DNA of 64,000 bases from an uncultured Pelagibacteraceae bacterium (GTDB lineage Bacteria; Pseudomonadota; Alphaproteobacteria; Pelagibacterales; Pelagibacteraceae), in contig CACFOR010000001.1 in assembly GCA_902567785.1 (NCBI GenBank), forward strand, positions 114,924 through 178,923, given 5' to 3'. Below the pieces are notes generated by a model, which was not told where the DNA came from, did not search any database, and saw only the letters and a list, made by a program, of their open reading frames with translations. A program made the translations under genes and the position numbers. Position 1 is the first letter of the stretch. Each line of letters opens with the position of its first letter. Positions 18,765-27,424 of the stretch are shown one piece after another.

Positions 18765-18793
18765 TTGCTGCTCAATTCAGAATTGTATATAAT
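18765..18793 (+). promoter_or_regulatory. Promoter with a perfect palindrome in its spacer
   Basis: TTGCTG, exactly 17 bp, then a consensus TATAAT, 9 bp before the ATG of the next small gene. The spacer carries CAATTC-A-GAATTG, a perfect 6+1+6 inverted repeat at 18773-18785, where a repressor would block RNA polymerase. It is not followed by a T-run, so a terminator for the suf operon is less likely. The short distance to the ATG would make the mRNA nearly leaderless. Confidence 0.5.
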
Positions 18794-18802
18794 GTAAACG
18801 TT

Positions 18803-18991
18803 ATGAGAGATACAAAACATCTAGGAAAGCATGCAAATAAATTAGCTGAGCAAGCTAAAGAAAAAGCATTGTTCAGAGCTCAACGTAAAGCTGTAGAAGC
18901 TGGAGCTCATGGAACTTTAGATTACACTATAAAAGAAGGTGTAAATAAAAATAAAATTGCAGACGATAAAATTCTAAAAGGAAAAAAATAA
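18803..18991 (+). CDS. Small charged protein of unknown function
   Basis: I do not recognise this 62 residue protein. It is rich in Ala, Lys and Glu, strongly helical in pattern (HANKLAEQAKEKALFRAQRKAVEAG), and has no cysteine, membrane segment or signal. A good promoter with a palindrome lies directly upstream, which supports expression. It is followed after 9 bp by the small membrane protein gene, so the two may form an operon. Its ATG is only about 9 bp from the -10 hexamer. Confidence 0.6.
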   Translation: MRDTKHLGKHANKLAEQAKEKALFRAQRKAVEAGAHGTLDYTIKEGVNKNKIADDKILKGKK

Positions 18992-19000
18992 AGTAAAGTA

Positions 19001-19237
19001 ATGTCAATTCGTGCGTTTGCACTAACAGCTGGAATATTTGGAGCAGGAACCATGTTTCTTATTCCCTGGTGGTTAATTTTAGTTGGAAACGCAGATGGCC
19101 CAATTACTTTACTTGAAAGAATGTATATAGGATATAGTTTTACGCCATTAGGAAGTATAATTGGTGCTATATGGGGTTTTATTGATTTTACTATTGGCGG
19201 AGCAATCGCTGCCTGGTTATATAAGAAAATAAAATAG
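19001..19237 (+). CDS. Small membrane protein of the family labelled 'bacteriophage holin' in databases
   Basis: 78 residues with two membrane segments (about 5-27 and 50-74) joined by the loop GNADGPITLLERMYIGYSFTPLG. The pattern resembles a family of about 80 residue proteins in many proteobacteria that databases call bacteriophage holin, recalled from memory. No phage genes are near, so the holin label should not be taken as function. The role is unknown. It sits between the 62 residue gene and the convergent glnA end, 5 bp away. Confidence 0.65.
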   Translation: MSIRAFALTAGIFGAGTMFLIPWWLILVGNADGPITLLERMYIGYSFTPLGSIIGAIWGFIDFTIGGAIAAWLYKKIK

Positions 19238-19242
19238 AAATT

Positions 19243-20649
19243 TTAGCAACTATAATACATCTCGAACTCCATAGGATGAGGAGTGTGTTCTAATTTATAA
19301 ATTTCTTCAAATTTTAAAGCTATATAAGCATCAATTTGATCATCAGTAAAAACTCCACCTTGAGTAAGAAATTTTCTATCTCTATCAAGACTTTCCATTG
19401 CTTCTCTTAGAGACCCACAAACAGTAGGAATATTTTTTACCTTATCTTCAGGCATTGCGTATAAATCTTCATCTACAGGTTTTCCTGGGGCAATTTTATT
19501 TTTAATTCCATCTATTCCAGCCATTAACATTGCTGCAAAAGTTAAATAAGGGTTACCAGCAGCATCAGGAAATCTTATTTCACATCTTGCTGCTTTTTTA
19601 CTTAAAGTTATTGGTATTCTGCATGATGCTGATCTATTTCTAGCTGAATAACAAAGTAATACAGGGGCTTCAAAACCAGGTATCAATCTTTTGTAACTAT
19701 TAGTAGTTGAATTAGAAAAAGCATTTATTGCTTTTGCATGTTTTAAAATTCCACCTATATAATGTAAGGCTGTATCAGATAGTCCAGCATATTTATTTCC
19801 GGAAAATAACGCTGTACTTCCTTTCCATAATGATTGGTGTGTGTGCATACCTGACCCGTTATCTCCTTTAACAGGTTTAGGCATAAATGTGGCTGTCTTT
19901 CCAAAAGAATGAGCTACCATTTGAACACCATATTTATAAAGCTGCATATTATCAGCTTGATCAGTTAAAGTTCCAAAATACATACCAAGCTCATGTTGGC
20001 TTGGTGCTACTTCGTGGTGATGTTTTTCCACTTTAATTCCCATATCTTTTAAAGCTTTTAAAAATTCCCCCCTCATATCTTGAGCACTATCAACTGGAGG
20101 AACTGGAAAATAACCACCTTTTACACCAGGTCTATGACCCATGTTTCCATTTTCATATTTTTTTCCAGTGTTGTAAGGACCTTCAGAACTATCGATTTGA
20201 AATCCTGTATGATGCATATCATTAGCATATCTTACATCGTCAAATACAAAAAATTCAGCTTCGGGTCCAAAATAAGCTTTATCTCCTATACCTGTTTTCT
20301 TTAAATAAGCCTCAGCTTTTTTAGCTATGCTTCTAGGATCTCTTTCGTAGGGATTTTTCTTTACAGCATCCAACACATCACAAAATAAAATAAGGGTATT
20401 ATGAGAAGTAAAAGGATCTATAACCTGTCTATCTAGATCAGGCTTTAGAATCATGTCCGATTCATTAATAGCTTTCCAACCAGCTATTGAAGAACCATCA
20501 AAGAAAACTCCATCATTTAACATTTCATCATCAACCATCTTTCCGTCCATTGTTAAATGTTGAAGTTTTCCTCTAGGATCAGTAAATCGAAGATCGACGT
20601 ACTCTATCTCTTTATCTTTCATTAATTTTAAAACTTTGCTAGCACTCAT
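19243..20649 (-). CDS. glnA: Glutamine synthetase, type I
   Basis: Makes glutamine from glutamate, ammonia and ATP; the main ammonia entry point. The 468 residues equal the dodecameric GSI-beta form. FDGSSIAGW (50-58), the Mg ligands in FGPEAEFF (127-134), [10 protein letters not shown] (264-273), NRSASCRIP (338-346) and the adenylylation site Tyr397 in DEDLYAMP are all present. The enzyme can therefore be controlled by GlnE-type adenylylation. The usual alphaproteobacterial partner glnB is not adjacent: the upstream gene is nnrD on the other strand. Confidence 0.97.
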   Translation of the reverse strand: MSASKVLKLMKDKEIEYVDLRFTDPRGKLQHLTMDGKMVDDEMLNDGVFFDGSSIAGWKAINESDMILKPDLDRQVIDPFTSHNTLILFCDVLDAVKKNPYERDPRSIAKKAEAYLKKTGIGDKAYFGPEAEFFVFDDVRYANDMHHTGFQIDSSEGPYNTGKKYENGNMGHRPGVKGGYFPVPPVDSAQDMRGEFLKALKDMGIKVEKHHHEVAPSQHELGMYFGTLTDQADNMQLYKYGVQMVAHSFGKTATFMPKPVKGDNGSGMHTHQSLWKGSTALFSGNKYAGLSDTALHYIGGILKHAKAINAFSNSTTNSYKRLIPGFEAPVLLCYSARNRSASCRIPITLSKKAARCEIRFPDAAGNPYLTFAAMLMAGIDGIKNKIAPGKPVDEDLYAMPEDKVKNIPTVCGSLREAMESLDRDRKFLTQGGVFTDDQIDAYIALKFEEIYKLEHTPHPMEFEMYYSC

Positions 20650-20748
20650 TTACTTGCTCTTTCTTTAAATTTCACGTGTAACTATGAATGTAAACTTTAT
20701 GGTTGTATCTATACTAATCTAAGTGTTTTAATGAAGTGATTTTATTAT

Positions 20749-21627
20749 ATGTCAGTTATGCAAAAGACACATAGGTACAAAATTACAAAAAATTCTACAA
20801 ATTTGTGGATAAAATATTTTCCTTGGAAAAAAAGTACAGGCCACAAATATAGCCGAGGAAAAGTTGTTGTATATGGAGGAAAAAAAGAATTTACGGGTGC
20901 CTCCATACTTTCAGCTCAAGCTGCTTTGAGAACAGGCACAGGATCGGTAAAAATAGTCTGTTCAAAAAAGACATTACAAGTATATTCTCTTAAATTTCCG
21001 TCGGCTTTAAAAGTGGAAGTAAATGATATACGTAAATTAGAAAAATTAATTAAAAATGAGAAAATTACTTCTATGCTTATAGGACCAGGAGCTGGATCCA
21101 ATAAAAAAATAAAAGAGATAACAAAATTAATTCTTCGGAAAGTTAAATATGTAGTATTAGATGCTGATGCATTAACTTGTTTTGATAATGATTTAAAATC
21201 CCTTTATAAATTACTTGATAAAAATAAAATAATTACTCCTCATCTGGGTGAGTTTCATAGAATTTTTCCTAAAATAAAAAAAAGCTTAAGTAACATTGAT
21301 AAAGCTTTAATGGCATCAAAGTTAATTAAATCCAATATTTTATTAAAAGGTCCTAGCTCGATTATTATCTCATATGACAAAAAAATTGTTATTAACACTC
21401 ATTCTTCTCCAGAATTGGCAGTTATAGGTTCAGGAGATGTATTGAGTGGTTTGCTGGTTAGTTTGATAGGAGATAAAAAAATGAACCCTTTTCTAGCAGG
21501 ATGCGCAGCTACATGGATACATGGCGACATTGCAAAAAGATATGGGAAAGGGTTAATTGCTGAAGATATTGTTAAAGGTATACCTAGTGCATTAATAAGA
21601 TTAAAACATGGAAAATTTATTAAATAA
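20749..21627 (+). CDS. nnrD: ADP-dependent NAD(P)H-hydrate dehydratase
   Basis: Repairs damaged NADHX/NADPHX at the expense of ADP. The 292 residues are the ribokinase-like C-terminal half of YjeF: GKVVVYGGKKEFTGASILSA, LIGPGAG, VLDADALT, TPHLGEF and the catalytic GSGDVLSGLL near residues 226-235. The N-terminal epimerase domain (NnrE) that is fused in E. coli is absent, so an epimerase must be separate or missing. Divergent from glnA. The 3' end overlaps the start of the ybaK-like gene by 20 bp. Confidence 0.88.
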   Translation: MSVMQKTHRYKITKNSTNLWIKYFPWKKSTGHKYSRGKVVVYGGKKEFTGASILSAQAALRTGTGSVKIVCSKKTLQVYSLKFPSALKVEVNDIRKLEKLIKNEKITSMLIGPGAGSNKKIKEITKLILRKVKYVVLDADALTCFDNDLKSLYKLLDKNKIITPHLGEFHRIFPKIKKSLSNIDKALMASKLIKSNILLKGPSSIIISYDKKIVINTHSSPELAVIGSGDVLSGLLVSLIGDKKMNPFLAGCAATWIHGDIAKRYGKGLIAEDIVKGIPSALIRLKHGKFIK

Positions 21628-22091
21628 AGATTCAGTAAAAAAGGGTACAAGAATTTATAAAGAAATTTGATCCCAAATTTAAAGTTTTAGTTCTAGATAC
21701 TACAGCAAGAACAGCTCAAGATGCAGCCAACTCATTAAAATGTGAAGTAGGGGCAATTGTTAAAAGTTTATTATTTAGAGCTGAAAATAATTTTTTAATT
21801 TGCTTAATTGCAGGAGATAAAAGATGTTCTTTAAATAAATTAAAAAAAATATTACAAAAGAAAGATGTTTCAATGGCTAATGCAGACGAAGTTAAAAAAA
21901 ATACTGGCTTTTCAATTGGAGGGGTGTCTCCAGTTGCCCATACATCAAATTTAGATATTTTAATTGATAAGTCTCTAAATAGGTTCCCATATATTTTTGC
22001 TGCCGCAGGTCATCCTAATTGTGTATTTAAAATCACTTATGATGAATTAATTAAGATAACCAAAGGATCTGAGAAAGAAATATCAGAATGA
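21608..22091 (+). pseudogene. YbaK/EbsC-type aminoacyl-tRNA deacylase, broken by a 1 bp frameshift
   Basis: Reading from ATG 21608 gives MENLLNKDSVKK, then a different frame is needed: VQEFIKKFDPKFKVLVLDT and onward to the stop at 22091. The break is at AAAAAAGGG (about 21638-21645); removing one G would restore one 160 residue protein. The second frame has no ATG until 21873, which is why the ORF track shows only 72 residues. The joined product shows TTARTAQDAANSLKCEVGAIVKSLLF, IAGDKRCSLNKLKK and SIGGVSPVAH, clear YbaK-domain marks of enzymes that clear misacylated tRNA. The stop overlaps the next ATG (ATGA). A sequencing or assembly error cannot be excluded. Confidence 0.8.
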
Positions 22092-22975
22092 GAGAAACTG
22101 GACCCATAGATTATTTTTTACTTACTTTACTCGCATTAATCTGGGCGTCAGCTTTTTTTAATATAAAAATAGCTACCTATTCTTATGGACCGTTAACCAT
22201 TGCTTTTTTAAGAATTCTTTTTGGTGCAATTCCTGTTGTTTTATTATGCTATATAAAAAAAATTAAAATAGAAGCTTTTTCAAAAGATTGGTATTGGTTC
22301 GCGGCTATTGGAGTTATTAATTTAGTAATTCCATTTTTTTTGATTGCATATGGAGTTCAAAAAGTACAAAGCAATTTAGCAGCAATTCTTATGGCCATCA
22401 CTCCTCTTAGTGCCTCTTTATTAGCACATTTTTTTACAAAAAATGAAAAAATTAATTTAATCAAAACCATAGGTGTTCTTATAGGATTTTCAGGAATAGT
22501 TTTTCTATTTTCAGATGATATTTTGATTAATGAAAATAATTTTATTTCAGCAATTTTAATTTTGTTCGGATCAACTTTTTATGTAATAGGAGGGTTGCTA
22601 ACTTTAAAAATAAGTAATAAGAAAAATGAAAATGTTACTGCATCAATACTAATATGGGGATCTATAGTTTTAATGCCAATTTCATTATTTTTAGAACAAC
22701 CTTGGAATTTAAATCCAAGATTAGATTCAACATTATCACTTATTTATCTTGGAATTTTTTCTACAGGAATTGCTTGGTTATTAAGATTTTATATTTTAAA
22801 ACATAATGGTTTAGTTTTTCAGGCTCAAGTTGCTTATCTTATACCGATCTTTGGTGTGATCTTGGGTTTCTTGATTCTGAATGAAGTAATTACTTCCAAG
22901 GTAATTATATCTTTAATTGCAGTAATTATAGGAATTTATATTGTAAAAAGGGGTACTAAGGTAAAATTAATTTAA
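22088..22975 (+). CDS. EamA-family (DMT) transporter
   Basis: Inner-membrane transporter of 295 residues with about ten membrane segments arranged as two EamA repeats. The first includes LLALIWASAFFNIKIATYSYGP, the second follows SAILILFGSTFYVIGG. QVAYLIPIFGVILGFLILNEVIT near the end is the typical second-repeat signature. Members export metabolites, amino acids or drugs; the substrate cannot be read. The start overlaps the broken deacylase stop. Confidence 0.88.
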   Translation: MRETGPIDYFLLTLLALIWASAFFNIKIATYSYGPLTIAFLRILFGAIPVVLLCYIKKIKIEAFSKDWYWFAAIGVINLVIPFFLIAYGVQKVQSNLAAILMAITPLSASLLAHFFTKNEKINLIKTIGVLIGFSGIVFLFSDDILINENNFISAILILFGSTFYVIGGLLTLKISNKKNENVTASILIWGSIVLMPISLFLEQPWNLNPRLDSTLSLIYLGIFSTGIAWLLRFYILKHNGLVFQAQVAYLIPIFGVILGFLILNEVITSKVIISLIAVIIGIYIVKRGTKVKLI

Positions 22976-22976
22976 T

Positions 22977-23870
22977 ATGAAAACAACAATTGTAATAGTA
23001 ACTTTTAAAAGTACGATCATTCATAAATGTATAAAGAGTTTATCAAAAAAATTTAAAATTATAGTAGTAGAGAACTCAAATAATATTAAATTTAAAAGAA
23101 ATATTGAATCAAAATACAAGAATACCAGGTGTATTTTAAGTGGATCAAATTTAGGTTATGCAAGAGCAAATAATATTGGTCTCAAAAAAGTAAAAACTAA
23201 ATATGCTCTTATAATTAATCCTGACGTTATTATTTCTACAGAACAAATAAGAAAGTTCGAAAGTTATGCAAAGATAAATGAGAAGTTTTCCATTTTAGGT
23301 CCAAATTCCAATGGTTTTATTGAAACTGTCACCAGTAGTTTTGATAGGAAATCAATTAAGAAAAAAAAATATTTTAATTTTATAAAAAATTTAATCAAAA
23401 ACAAAAAGATATTTGAAATAGATTTCATACCAGGTTGGTGTATGTTTCTAAACATGAAGGAAGCAAAAAGAATAAATTATTTTGATAAAAACTTTTTTCT
23501 TTATTTTGAAGATAAGGATATTTGTAAAAGTTTTGAAAAAAAAAATAAAAAAATGTTTGTTTTAAGCTATATTAAAATCCACCATATATTTGGATCGTCT
23601 GTTGATACAAATGAAAAAAATAGATTATATAACTTTAGAGACTGGCATTTATATTGGTCAAGTTTTTATTACCATAGAAAACATTATGGTTTTTTCTCTT
23701 CACTCTTGATTCACTTTTCAAAATTAATAAGATTTTTTTTATTGAAAAATTTTTATATTATTATAAATAATAAAAACTTATATGAATTGTATAAGGCTCG
23801 ATTATCAGGTTTGGTTAGTCAAATTTTAAATAGAACGGCATTTTCTAGCATTATTTCAAAAATAGACTAA
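22977..23870 (+). CDS. Glycosyltransferase family 2
   Basis: A 297 residue GT-A enzyme. TTIVIVTFKS at the N-terminus, SGSNLGYARANNIGLK at about 55-70 and INPDV at about 80-84 are typical of the rhamnosyltransferase-like GT2 group. A later EDKDICKSF matches the usual acceptor-side acidic motif. The C-terminal 70 residues are aromatic and basic and may sit on the membrane. Probably adds a sugar to a surface polysaccharide or lipid; donor and acceptor unknown. It stands 1 bp behind the transporter gene and is isolated from the other sugar genes. Confidence 0.85.
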   Translation: MKTTIVIVTFKSTIIHKCIKSLSKKFKIIVVENSNNIKFKRNIESKYKNTRCILSGSNLGYARANNIGLKKVKTKYALIINPDVIISTEQIRKFESYAKINEKFSILGPNSNGFIETVTSSFDRKSIKKKKYFNFIKNLIKNKKIFEIDFIPGWCMFLNMKEAKRINYFDKNFFLYFEDKDICKSFEKKNKKMFVLSYIKIHHIFGSSVDTNEKNRLYNFRDWHLYWSSFYYHRKHYGFFSSLLIHFSKLIRFFLLKNFYIIINNKNLYELYKARLSGLVSQILNRTAFSSIISKID

Positions 23871-23873
23871 AAG

Positions 23874-23900
23874 TTGTAACGAATTAAAAAATGGTATAAA
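23874..23900 (+). promoter_or_regulatory. Candidate promoter for tRNA-Leu and tig
   Basis: TTGTAA and TATAAA separated by 15 bp lie so that transcription would start about 12 bases before the tRNA. The spacing is short for sigma-70, so this is tentative. Confidence 0.3.
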
Positions 23901-23918
23901 TCAAATTAATAAATATCT

Positions 23919-24003
23919 GGGCAAGTGGCGGAATTGGTATACGCGCTAGTCTTAGGAACTAGTACCGAAAGGTTTAAGAGTTCGAGTCTCTTCTTGCCCA
24001 CCA
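23919..24003 (+). tRNA. tRNA-Leu (anticodon UAG)
   Basis: GGGCAAG pairs with CTTGCCC, followed by discriminator A and encoded CCA at 24001-24003. The anticodon arm CTAGT-CTTAGGA-ACTAG gives anticodon TAG. A long variable arm (ACCGAAAGGT) and the T-arm GAGTTCGAGTCTC are present, as expected for a class II tRNA-Leu. It lies 6 bp upstream of the tig start codon. Confidence 0.96.
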
Positions 24004-24009
24004 GAAATT

Positions 24010-25389
24010 ATGAAAGTAACAGTAGATTCCAAAAAAGGATTAAAAACAAATCTTAATGTATTTGTAGACAAAAAAACTATAGACGACAGAATCAACCTTA
24101 GACTTAACGAGTTAAGTAAAACAATAAATATAAAAGGATTTCGACCTGGAAAAGTTCCTGTGGACGTTTTGAAAAGACAATTTGGAAAAGCCATCTACGG
24201 TGAAGTTCTAGAGAAAGTTTTACAAGAAACATCAGCTAAAGCATTAGAAGAAAAAAAAATAAAAGCTGCTGGACAACCTAAGCTTGATCTTAAATCTTAT
24301 GGAGAAGGAAAAGATTTAAATTTTACTTTAGAAATTGATGAGCTGCCTTCAATAAAAATTCAATCTTTGGAATCAATAAAATTTATTGATTATGAAATTA
24401 ATGTTACAGAAAACGAAACTAAAAAAAGAATAGATGAAATTGCAAAAAATCAGAATAATTTTAAAGATAAAAATGAAAATGAGTTTTCTCAAGAAGGCGA
24501 TCTATTAGTATTTGATTATAAAGCAACAGTTGAAAACAAACCTTTTGAAGGAGGGGAGGGCAAAAATACTCAAATAGTTTTGGGAAAAGATTTATTCATC
24601 AAGGGTTTTGATAAACAATTAATAGGGTGTAAGAAAAATCAAGAGAAAGAAGTTATAGCAACTCTACCTGAAAACTATCCAAAAAAGGAATTGTCAAATA
24701 AAAAAGCAAGTTTTAAATGTAAAATTTTAAATATAAAAAAACCCGAAGCAATAAAAATAGATGATCAGTTTGCGAAAAATCTTGGAGCAAAAGATTTAAA
24801 TAATTTAAAAGAGTTAATAAAAAAACAAATCCAAAATCAATATAAAGTGAACCTAGAAGCTTTATCAAAAGAAAGCATTTTAGATCAAATTGAAAAAATT
24901 CACAAAGTAGATTTACCTGAGAATTTAGTACAACAAGAACTAGCTTTAATATCTAAAGGTCTAAAAAAAGAAGATGTAGAAAAAAATAAAAAAGAAAGTG
25001 AAAAAATTGCAAAAAAAAGAATTAAATTAGGACTTATACTAAATGAACTTGGTGAAAAAAATAATCTTAAAGTTGAAGAACAAGAACTTAAAAATGAAAT
25101 TCAAAAACAAGTACAGTCAATGCCTGGCCAGGAAAAACAGGTACTAGAATATTTTGAAAAAAATCCCGCGGCAGCAGCTAGCTTAAGAGGATCTATATAT
25201 GAAGAAAAAATTATTAATCTAATTAAGGAAAAATCAAAAAAGACCAAAAAAATTGTTTCAACAAAAGAAGCTGAAGAGATAATTCGTCAGCATCACAAGA
25301 CACACCATCATTCTCATGATGTAGAGTCTAAAAAATCAAACAAAACAGCGAAATCATCAGAAAAAAAGAAAAAAATTAGAAAAAAGTAA
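24010..25389 (+). CDS. tig: Trigger factor
   Basis: Ribosome-bound chaperone and prolyl isomerase for nascent chains. The 459 residues have the ribosome-docking loop GFRPGKVP at 43-50, an FKBP domain at about 155-240 (GDLLVFDYKATVENKPFEGG; FIKGFDKQLIGCKKNQ) and the helical C-terminal arms. The last 40 residues are unusual: a His-rich stretch QHHKTHHHSHD (427-437) and then a Lys/Ser tail. The start codon is 6 bases after the CCA of tRNA-Leu and has no ribosome-binding site. Heads the tig-clpP-clpX-lon series. Confidence 0.95.
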   Translation: MKVTVDSKKGLKTNLNVFVDKKTIDDRINLRLNELSKTINIKGFRPGKVPVDVLKRQFGKAIYGEVLEKVLQETSAKALEEKKIKAAGQPKLDLKSYGEGKDLNFTLEIDELPSIKIQSLESIKFIDYEINVTENETKKRIDEIAKNQNNFKDKNENEFSQEGDLLVFDYKATVENKPFEGGEGKNTQIVLGKDLFIKGFDKQLIGCKKNQEKEVIATLPENYPKKELSNKKASFKCKILNIKKPEAIKIDDQFAKNLGAKDLNNLKELIKKQIQNQYKVNLEALSKESILDQIEKIHKVDLPENLVQQELALISKGLKKEDVEKNKKESEKIAKKRIKLGLILNELGEKNNLKVEEQELKNEIQKQVQSMPGQEKQVLEYFEKNPAAAASLRGSIYEEKIINLIKEKSKKTKKIVSTKEAEEIIRQHHKTHHHSHDVESKKSNKTAKSSEKKKKIRKK

Positions 25390-25424
25390 TCATAAGTTGT
25401 ATAACATCATTTCGTTGATTCGTT

Positions 25425-26036
25425 ATGAAAAATAAAATTGAGGAACAAATGAATAATTTAGTACCCATGGTTGTTGAACAATCAAACAGGGGAGAGAGAG
25501 CTTATGATATTTACTCAAGGTTATTAAAAGAGCGTATTATTTTTTTAACAGGTACAGTAAATGATAGTGTAGCATCTTTAATTACTGCTCAATTATTATT
25601 TTTGGAATCAGAAAATCCAAAAAAAGAAATATCTTTTTATATTAATAGCCCAGGTGGATTAGTGACTTCTGGATTAGGAATTTACGATACTATGCAATAC
25701 ATTAAGCCTCCCGTTTCTACACTATGTATAGGCCAAGCTTCATCAATGGGTTCTTTCTTATTAGCTGCTGGAGAGAAAGGAAAAAGATTTTCACTTCCAA
25801 ACTCAAGGATTATGGTTCATCAACCTTCAGCAGGATACGAAGGTCAAGCAACTGATATAGAAATACATGCTAAAGAAATATTAGCACTTAAAGAAAGATT
25901 AAACAAAATTTATTCAAAACACACAAAAAAGAGTGAATCAGAAATTAAGAAAGCTTTAGAAAGAGACAACTTTATGACTCCAGTTGAGGCAAAAGATTTT
26001 GGTTTAATTGATGAAGTTGTGGAAAAAAGATCTTAA
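25425..26036 (+). CDS. clpP: ATP-dependent Clp protease proteolytic subunit
   Basis: Serine protease of the ClpXP/ClpAP machine; forms a double heptamer ring. The 203 residues contain the hydrophobic entry [19 protein letters not shown] (oxyanion strand), the nucleophile Ser107 in GQASSMGSF and the catalytic His132 in MVHQPSAG. The proregion is short. Followed after 89 bp by clpX. Confidence 0.97.
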   Translation: MKNKIEEQMNNLVPMVVEQSNRGERAYDIYSRLLKERIIFLTGTVNDSVASLITAQLLFLESENPKKEISFYINSPGGLVTSGLGIYDTMQYIKPPVSTLCIGQASSMGSFLLAAGEKGKRFSLPNSRIMVHQPSAGYEGQATDIEIHAKEILALKERLNKIYSKHTKKSESEIKKALERDNFMTPVEAKDFGLIDEVVEKRS

Positions 26037-26125
26037 GCCACTAGATTTAGTTAATAATAACAACTATAACTTGATAACCATAAATATTAGTTTATTTTTA
26101 ATTCAATTGATTCGCGTATAAAATT

Positions 26126-27379
26126 ATGTCTGAAAAAAATAATAAAAATATTCTTTACTGTTCTTTTTGTGGAAAAAGTCAACATGAAGTTAGAAAGCTA
26201 ATAGCCGGTCCTACAGTTTTTATTTGTGATGAATGTGTTGAACTGTGCATGGACATTATAAAAGAAGAAAATAAAGAATCTTTTGTTAATAATCAAGAAG
26301 GCGTACCTACCCCTCAAGAAATCTGCAAAGTATTAGATGACTATGTTATTGGCCAGACATATGCAAAAGAAGTTTTATCTGTAGCAGTACATAACCACTA
26401 TAAAAGATTAAACTATGAATCAAAAAACAATAAAGATGTAGAGTTATCCAAATCTAATATTCTTTTAGTTGGACCCACAGGTTGTGGAAAAACTTTATTA
26501 GCTCAAACTTTAGCAAGGATTATAGACGTACCCTTTACCATGGCTGATGCCACAACACTTACCGAAGCTGGTTATGTCGGGGAAGATGTTGAAAATATAA
26601 TACTTAAATTGTTACAAGCGGCAGATTATAATGTAGAAAAAGCTCAGCGAGGAATAGTTTATATAGATGAGGTTGATAAAATCAGCAGAAAATCTGAGAA
26701 TCCTTCAATTACAAGAGATGTGTCTGGAGAAGGAGTTCAGCAGGCTTTACTTAAAATAATGGAAGGAACAATAGCTAGTGTTCCACCACAAGGCGGAAGA
26801 AAACACCCTCAGCAAGAATTTTTACAAGTAGATACAACAAATATATTATTTATTTGTGGAGGTGCTTTTGCCGGTTTGGATAAAGTAATAGCAAAAAGAG
26901 GTACAGAAAGTTCCATAGGTTTTGGAGCTAAAGTAAAACATTTTCAAGACCAATCTTCAGGAGAATTAATTAAAAATTTAGAACCAGAGGATTTAATTAA
27001 GTACGGATTAATACCTGAGTTTGTGGGTAGAATGCCAATACTTGCTACTCTCGAAGATCTTGATGAGAATTCTTTAGTAAGAATTTTGAAAGAGCCAAGA
27101 AATTCATTGCTTAAACAATATAAGAGACTTTTTGAATTTGAGAATGCAACTTTAATCTTCAAGGATGATGCGGTCTTGGAGATTGCAAAAAAGGCGATAA
27201 ACAAAAAAACTGGTGCTAGAGGACTAAGGTCAATTATCGAAGCTTTATTATTAAAAACTATGTTTAAACTTCCTACAATGGGGGACGTCGAGGAGGTAGT
27301 AATAAATGGTTCTGTGGTTAAAAATAATAGTGAACCAATAATTACCGTTGCCAAAAACAAAAAAACTACCGCAGCATAA
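26126..27379 (+). CDS. clpX: ATP-dependent Clp protease ATP-binding subunit
   Basis: AAA+ unfoldase that feeds ClpP. The 417 residues begin with a zinc-binding domain (Cys12, Cys15, Cys34, Cys37). Walker A GPTGCGKT lies at 116-123, in the Cys form common in alphaproteobacteria. Other marks are the pore-1 loop [12 protein letters not shown], Walker [11 protein letters not shown] and the ClpP-binding IGFGAKV. An 89 bp gap before it may hold its own promoter; no clear one was found. Confidence 0.97.
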   Translation: MSEKNNKNILYCSFCGKSQHEVRKLIAGPTVFICDECVELCMDIIKEENKESFVNNQEGVPTPQEICKVLDDYVIGQTYAKEVLSVAVHNHYKRLNYESKNNKDVELSKSNILLVGPTGCGKTLLAQTLARIIDVPFTMADATTLTEAGYVGEDVENIILKLLQAADYNVEKAQRGIVYIDEVDKISRKSENPSITRDVSGEGVQQALLKIMEGTIASVPPQGGRKHPQQEFLQVDTTNILFICGGAFAGLDKVIAKRGTESSIGFGAKVKHFQDQSSGELIKNLEPEDLIKYGLIPEFVGRMPILATLEDLDENSLVRILKEPRNSLLKQYKRLFEFENATLIFKDDAVLEIAKKAINKKTGARGLRSIIEALLLKTMFKLPTMGDVEEVVINGSVVKNNSEPIITVAKNKKTTAA

Positions 27380-27424
27380 GAAATTTCTTGATATATTTGA
27401 AATTATGACCATATACTCCTTGTA

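Noticed and set aside
19001-19237. Phage lysis holin
   Set aside because: The family label exists, but there is no endolysin or other phage gene nearby and the gene lies among housekeeping genes.
21637-21643. A AAA AAG slippery heptamer at the ybaK-like frameshift, suggesting programmed recoding
   Set aside because: The heptamer promotes -1 slipping, but joining the two frames needs +1 (or removal of one base). No pause structure or SD-like element fits, so mutation or sequencing error is the simpler reading.
26944-27360. 138 residue minus-strand ORF inside clpX
   Set aside because: Antisense shadow of the conserved clpX C-terminal region; no start signal and no family resemblance.
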